Below are positions 58,536 through 64,000 of a stretch of DNA of 64,000 nucleotides, in pieces. The position numbers and the translations under genes were made by a program. The notes beneath the pieces were generated by a model. The model made no database searches, had not been told where the DNA came from, and saw only the letters and a program-made list of their open reading frames with translations. The first letter of the stretch is position 1, and each line of letters begins with the position of its first letter. Source of the stretch: Orobanche coerulescens (Eukaryota > Streptophyta > Magnoliopsida > Lamiales > Orobanchaceae); contig CM065815.1 of assembly GCA_033398695.1 (NCBI GenBank), positions 14,377,501 to 14,441,500 of the forward strand. The letters are read 5' to 3'.

Positions 58536-61240
58536 TGTAATATCCGCAATTTCAATTTCTAATTTTCTTTTTTGGTGTATTTCTCGATTGTAGTGACCTC
58601 GTGTACTTTTCAACGTGTCCTTCCTGTCAAACCGTTGAATCGTATTCTTGTTATTGTTGTGCGAAACCGCCGCCGGGTTGCCGCGGATCCATTTCGTGTT
58701 ATTAGTCCCCAAATATTGATTCCCATCATTTTATTCTCTTTAGGATCATTTTTAGCATTTTGGGACCCAAAGGGGTGTGGGCCGCGGCACAAGGTGCGTG
58801 CGCCGCGGCACACAAATTTCTCCAAATGTTGGTCGAGCGATCAGACTGTGCCGCGGCACACCTATCCGATGCCGCGGCACAGCCGTGCGCAGGTTGCACA
58901 CTGTCCGTGCCGCGGCACACTCGTATGCCTTCGCGACCAAAACCCAATCAGACTGTGTGCCGCGGCACACGCCAGGCTGCGGCACAATGCCAAAACACAG
59001 GGGTAATTTTCGGCTGTGCCGCGGCACACTGGGCCGTGCCGCGGCACGAAGCGGTCAATCGCGGCACTCGTCTTTATTAGACGAAATCAGCCATTTCCAC
59101 CTCCATTTTCACTGCGAGAGAAGGAGATCCAAGGGGGAGAGAACTTCTCAAGCAATCTTCATCCGGGGGTCGATTTTCATCATTTCCCTTTGGTCGTGAG
59201 GCTCGGGCAATCAATCTAACGCGTGTTCTACGGATCTCAGTTCTTGAATCTCCAAAGGTAACATCTCTAGAACCCTATTTTCGATTAAATTGGGGTTTTG
59301 GGATTTTCTTCCGATTCGTTCCGCTTTTGTTGGTGGATTCATGGTGTATGCGATTAATATTGTTAGTATCTTTAGTTTTCCTACGGATTCATGGATATTT
59401 TGTGGATTTTTACGGAATCGAGAGGGTTTGGTTGTGGTCCGCCTCGTTGTTATTTTTCGCATTTAATATACATGAATCGTAGGCGGGTTTTCGGATGTAT
59501 TCCATTTCCGTAATCGTTAGAAGTGGTTGTGATTGTGCTATTCGAATCGCTAGGTTCATTTTCGGTTCCTCGCGGTCGTGTTTGATTCTTCCGCTCCGCT
59601 CGTCGTCTCCCTTTTCGCTAGCATCGGGCGCCCGAAGCTTCCCGTTGAGCCGTATCCGTTCGTGGTTCCGTGCTCGTGGTATCGAGGCAAGTACCTTGCC
59701 CATACTTTTCTCGTTTTATGGATATGATGATCGGTGGTCGTCTTGATGTGTTTGTTTGGTTATTTGAAATGAAGTTTCAAAGGATTTGGCCTCGTTAAAG
59801 GCTTTCTTTCAAAACGCTGTGTTTTGTGAACGGTGTTTTGAGAATTGATTATGATTTGATTATTTTGAAAGTTGAAGGATTTTATGATGATACTCCTATT
59901 GTTTAAATTTATGGAATCGTGCATTCCGTATTTAATCTTGTTATTGTATTTTTGAAGAGTTTGGTAATGGTGTCGAGTTAATGGCCATCTCTAGTGAGTA
60001 TTCTTAATGAACTTACATTCTTAGCATGTTAGTATTGCATGAGTAACGTGTGTGTGTGTATGCTCACTGCGGGTTAGATCCGACGGGGTCTCGGTAGGGC
60101 TCCACGAAGCTGTGGAACCGCGAGCTTGCTTTTAACCACTGTGGGTTAGATCCGACGGGGTCTCGGCAGGATCCAAGCTGTGGGTCCGCGGTTAATTGTG
60201 GTGCATTTTGCAAATGTGACTTATTTATGGCATTTCCGGAAATGAGCGCTTTTGAACGGTTTTCATTTGCATGCATTGACTAAGTGCGTAAGAGGTAAGT
60301 TGTTCGTTTGGCCTACTTGGCTAGGATGGCTCTACAGTATTTTGTTTTTGTGTTAAATCCTTTATTTGTGGATTTTGATGTTGGGAGACGAACCTTGTGG
60401 TCGTTCTTGTGTAATGTGAGTTGATGAGATTTGGGGCTAAAATCCCAATGGTTTTGTAAAAGTCATTTTATGGATTGGGGCTAAAATCCCAACATTTTTG
60501 TAAAAGTCATTTTACGGATTTGGGGCTAAAATCCCAACGGTTTGGTAAAGGTGATTTTACGGAAAGTAAACTTTTGGGGCGGTGACCCCTTTTGTCTTGT
60601 GGATTTTGAAAAGTAGGATTTGATAATCCTAAATGGTTTTCTATTAAAACTCTCGATGGCATTCTAAACCGTCTTATAAATTATTTCCATTGGTTTATGG
60701 TATTTCGATTTTGAAATGTTTTCTCAAACCCTTGCCTCGAGAAGTACTTTTCGTTTTGTTTGGATCTTTGAGGATTCCTGGTTATTGTTATTCGTGGAAT
60801 GTGAATTGTATGGCTCGTATTTGCACTTTGTATTTGCACTAGCAAAACAGTGGAGTTTTGCTAACCCCCGAGTATTCGGGGGGTGGATGTCTATTTTTGC
60901 ATTCAGGTTTTGGAGCATAACACAGGGTCGGCACGAAGGATGATGAGAGATGAACGATACTAATCACACGAGGATCCGTTGATGTCGTATTGGTCTAGTT
61001 GTATTTTCTTTTCCGCTGCAGTATCTTTTCCCCGTTGTACGGGAGTTTATTGTACTTTGACCCCTGCGTGGGTATATGTTGTAATTGAGTTGTATATTTT
61101 ATTGAAAGACCAAATCGGTCTACTGAGTCATTTAGCCTTGAAGGCATTGTCGAGATGTTAAATGTTGTTACCAGCCTGGTAGATCTTCGAGGAGAGGGTC
61201 TACGGCGTGTAATATCCCTGAGCGGATTGGGGGTGTTACA
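58536..61240 (+). repeat. E10 3' LTR (2705 bp)
   Basis: Same length as the 5' LTR, with point changes and small indels. The palindrome block is better preserved here (58781-59047, about eight CCGCGGCAC copies). Confidence 0.95.
58781..59047 (+). repeat. GTGCCGCGGCAC palindrome block, E10 3' LTR
   Basis: About eight copies of CCGCGGCAC, most within TGTGCCGCGGCACA, irregularly spaced over 270 bp. A possible weak TATA (TTTATTAG) follows near 59072. Confidence 0.85.
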
Positions 61241-61278
61241 TACTGAGGGATCATTGATTATGATATGCCTTAGGATAA

Positions 61279-64000
61279 TGGCAACTCGTAGACATGGACG
61301 CCCAATCAACCGAGGTGGAGATAATCTCGGTGGTGAGAATGCCAACCTTGGTGCTGGTGGTGGTGGTGACGGAGGTCAGGATAACCACAATAATAACGTT
61401 CCAGCTCCTACTCAGGCACAAGTTGTGCAATAGTTCCGGCGTTTTACCCCACCAACATTCAATGGTCGAGAGGGACCAGTTTTTGTTGATGAATGTTTCA
61501 TGTTGCTCGAGCGCACCTCTGAGCTCCTTGGGTGCACTGATGCACAAAGAATTCTTTGCGGCCAATACCAAATGGTGGAGGATGCTGGACGCTGGTGGAT
61601 AAGCTACCGGCGCTTGAGGCCGGCAGCCGAGCGTGCATCATTGACTTGGTATCGGTTCAAGGAAATAGTGATGGAGCCGTACTACCCACAGCATTATCGA
61701 GAGAAAATGGAGAGAGATTTTTGGAATCTAGAACGAGGAAGAGAATTTGACGCTAGCTTGTATTTAATGGATTTTGACGTGATCCTTGGTATGGACTGGC
61801 TCGATAGACATGATGCCGATATAAGTTGCCGTGAGAAGAAGGTAACATTGAGGTGTTCCGAAGGCGAGTCGATCACCTTTTACAGTACTAAGAGTAGGAC
61901 AGTACCAAGGGTAATCACAGCCATAAAAGCACTGAGAGGTCTAAGGAAGGAAAAATGTCAGGGTTACTTGGTGAATTTGGTCGACACTCGTACTAATGAG
62001 GTGTCCCCTACAGACGTACCGATAGTACGAGAGTTTCTGGATGTGTTTCCAGAAGAATTTGCCGGGAGTCCCACCCGATCGACAAGTGGAGTTTAGCATT
62101 GATTTGATCCCTGGGGCGGCCCCTACATCCAAAGCGCCATATAGAATGGCTCCAAAGGAACTTCAAGAATTGAAGGTCCAGATTCAAGAGCTACTGGAGC
62201 TCGGATTTGTTCGTCCTAGCGTGTCACCCTGGGGTGCACCAGTACTGTTTGTAAGAAAGAAAGATGGGTCACTTCGGATGTGTATAGATTACAGAGAGCT
62301 GAATCGACTCACGGTGAAGAACAAGTACCCACTACCGAGAATCGAGGATCTATTCGATCGATTGAGGGAGCCGGAACCTTTTCAAGATTCATTTACTGGG
62401 GTATCACCAATCAAGATTAGGGAGTGTGGCATTCCCAAGACGGCCTTGAACCCGTTATGGACATTTTGAATTTGTAGTGATGCCTTTTGGCTTGAGTAAT
62501 GCACCGGCGCCTTTATGGATTTGATGAACAGGTGTTCCAACCTTACTTAGATAAGTTCTGATCGTCTTTATAGATGACATCTTGGTGTATTCTAAGGACA
62601 AGGAACAACACCAAGAACATTTGAGGATTACATTGGAGACACTTCGCAAGGAGAAGTTGTATGCTAAATTCAAGAAATGTGAGTTTTGGTTAAACAGAGT
62701 TGGATTCCTTGGACATGTGGTGACTTCAAAAGGAATTGAGGTTGATCCCGATAAAGTTGTAGCGGTGAGTAGTTGGGAATACCCAAGAATGCGAGCGAAG
62801 TCCGTAGCTTTCTGGGCCTAGCTGGCTATTATAGGAGATTTATCTAAGGATTTTCGAAAATTGCAACTACTATGACCCCGTTAACAATGAAAGGCGTGAG
62901 GTTTGAATGGAACGACAAGTGCGAGGAAAGTTTTCAAGAGTTGAAAAGGAGACTAACCTCGGCACCAGTGTTAACGATTCCCGATCCGACGGAAGACTTT
63001 GTTATTTATAGTGATGCCTCAAAGCAGGGGTTGGGTTGTGTTCTGATGCAACATGGTAAAGTAGTAGCCTATGCATCGAGACAGCTTAAACCACATTAGT
63101 TGAACTATCCAACGCATGATCTGGAGTTGGCTGTTGTAGTACATGCGTTGAAGATTTGGCGTCACTATCTCTACGGAGGAAAGTGTGAGATATACACTGA
63201 CCATAAAAGTTTGAAGTATCTTTTCACACAGAAGGACCTTAACATGAGACAAAGGCGATGGTTAGAATTGGTGAAGGACTATGATTGTACTATTCATTAC
63301 CATCCGGGTAAGGCTAATGTGGTAGCTGATGCCTTGAGTCGAAAGACTAGAGGCGAGTTAGCTTGCTTGACCGATCAGGAGAGTTTGATAAAGGAGTTCT
63401 CCCAGTTGAGGATTGAGGTAGTTGAGTCTTCAAAACATTCGAAAGCAATCCTATCATCTTTGGTCTTACAACCAAACTTGAGGGATAAGATTAAGGAGGC
63501 TCAACCACGTGATAAGTTCTTGTGCAAGATGAAGGATCGAGCACAAGCTGGGAGTATTGAGAAGTTTGTCGTTTCCGCAGACGACGTTTTGACTTATGAT
63601 GGGAGATTATGTGTTCCTAAGGATCCATCTCTTAGGAAGCAAATCCTTGAAGAAGCTCACAATGTACCATACTCCGCTCACCCGGGAGGTACAAAGATGT
63701 ACCACGACCTGAAGAAGATCTTTTGGTGGAGAGGAATGAAACGGGACATTGGTGTATTTGTGGAAAGGTGTATGATATGTCAGCAGGTGAAGGCAGAACA
63801 CCAACGGCCAGGAGGTTTACTTCAACCGTTGGAAATCCCAGAATGGAAATGGGAGCATATCACAATAGATTTCGTGGTTGGTCTGCCACGAACCGTGAGG
63901 AAGAACGACGCTATCTGGGTGATAGTAGATCGTTTGACGAAGTCATCTCATTTTCTACCTGTGAGGATGACTTACAGTATGGAACAATATGCACAGATTT
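61279..64000 (+). pseudogene. E9 right copy: chromovirus gag-pol, deleted and frameshifted, runs off window
   Basis: Gag starts at 61279 (MATRRHGRPINRGGDNLGG), has a TAG at 61431 and continues as FRRFTPPTFNGREGPVFVDE and AGRWWISYRRLRPA. At about 61752 it jumps in frame to the end of protease (DFDVILGMDWLDRHDADISC), so the rest of gag, the zinc knuckle and the protease active site are deleted. A frameshift near 62060 leads to reverse transcriptase ([32 protein letters not shown]). It is broken by several single-base losses between 62370 and 62870, though IDDILVYSK is readable. RNase H follows, with a TAG at 63097 where the left copy has Glu, then the integrase zinc region. The window ends inside the integrase core. 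Confidence 0.85.

Larger units (their letters stand above)
53207..61240 (+). mobile_element. E10: gene-less long-LTR retrotransposon (LARD-like) in E9 leader
   Basis: Two LTRs of 2705 bp each (53207-55911 and 58536-61240) flank a 2.6-kb internal region without genes. The flanking 5-mers are TATTG (53202-53206) and TACTG (61241-61245), a target duplication with one C/T change. The primer site is TGGTATCGAAGC (55915-55926). LTR ends and the post-primer hairpin match E6 closely, so E6 and E10 are related families. Confidence 0.9.
48564..64000 (+). mobile_element. E9: two chromovirus copies sharing one LTR, right copy cut by window end
   Basis: The order is 3' pol fragment (48564-50530), LTR (50572-52798), primer site and leader (52799-53206), insertion E10, then gag and pol (61279-64000). 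The pol parts at about 48572-49620 and 62955-64000 differ at only a handful of positions by eye. The single LTR therefore ends one copy and begins the next, as left by unequal recombination between LTRs. Confidence 0.8.

Noticed and set aside
53202..61245. Absence of a target duplication for E10
   Set aside because: The flanks TATTG and TACTG differ by one C/T change and the E9 leader continues across the site, so a mutated duplication is the simpler reading.

Overview
The window looks like plant (angiosperm) repeat-rich intergenic or heterochromatic DNA. Nearly every recognisable piece belongs to a plant-type transposable element: Tat-lineage and chromovirus Ty3/gypsy elements, Ty1/copia elements, a Cassandra TRIM carrying a 5S rRNA-like promoter, a CACTA (En/Spm) transposon with a DUF4216-type TNP2 tail and a spliced Transposase_24-type gene, a hAT-type non-autonomous element and a tRNA-derived SINE. 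I see no host gene that is not transposon-derived, no tRNA gene and no CRISPR array. The species cannot be named from this sequence.

Layout. 1-7250: Tat-lineage element E1 (5' LTR cut by the window), with a decayed sense gag and a spliced antisense gene that has its own TATA box; its LTR end abuts the broken gag of E2. 7251-10817: E2, a chromovirus-like gypsy element on the minus strand (gag, leader, LTR). 10818-12285: unassigned AT-rich DNA and a possible copia leader. 12286-17560: E3, a decayed Ty1/copia element with only its 3' LTR visible. 17561-19899: E4, a 5'-truncated LTR of the E2 family in plus orientation. 19900-45290: remains of one CACTA transposon, split by two large nested elements with perfect 5-bp target duplications. 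These are E5 (20219-32539, chromovirus, itself carrying a 1.1-kb hAT insertion in gag) and E6 (33075-43495, a long-LTR element without genes, carrying a Cassandra TRIM in its 5' LTR). 45291-48563: copia fragment E7, a SINE, and a second copia LTR plus partial gag (E8). 48564-64000: E9, two nearly identical chromovirus copies that share one LTR, with the gene-less long-LTR element E10 (53207-61240) inserted in the leader of the right copy.

How the parts relate. E6 and E10 have no coding capacity but keep LTR ends, a primer binding site and pre-tract motifs like those of E2, E5 and E9, so they look like large non-autonomous derivatives mobilised by chromovirus proteins. All coding regions are broken by stops, frameshifts or deletions, except the isolated 3' pol fragment at 48564-50530, which is open but truncated and lacks the expected third catalytic residue of its integrase.

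The most unusual signal is regulatory. In the LTRs of E2, E4, E6 and E8 (gypsy and copia alike) a block of roughly 10-15 short palindromes built from inverted CGYTA half-sites sits directly upstream of the TATA box. The spacer in the palindrome core differs by family (mostly T, TA or CA) but is largely uniform within a block. E10 has a different GC-rich palindrome block in a similar place, and E1 is saturated with CGATCG. All counts and alignments here were made by eye.
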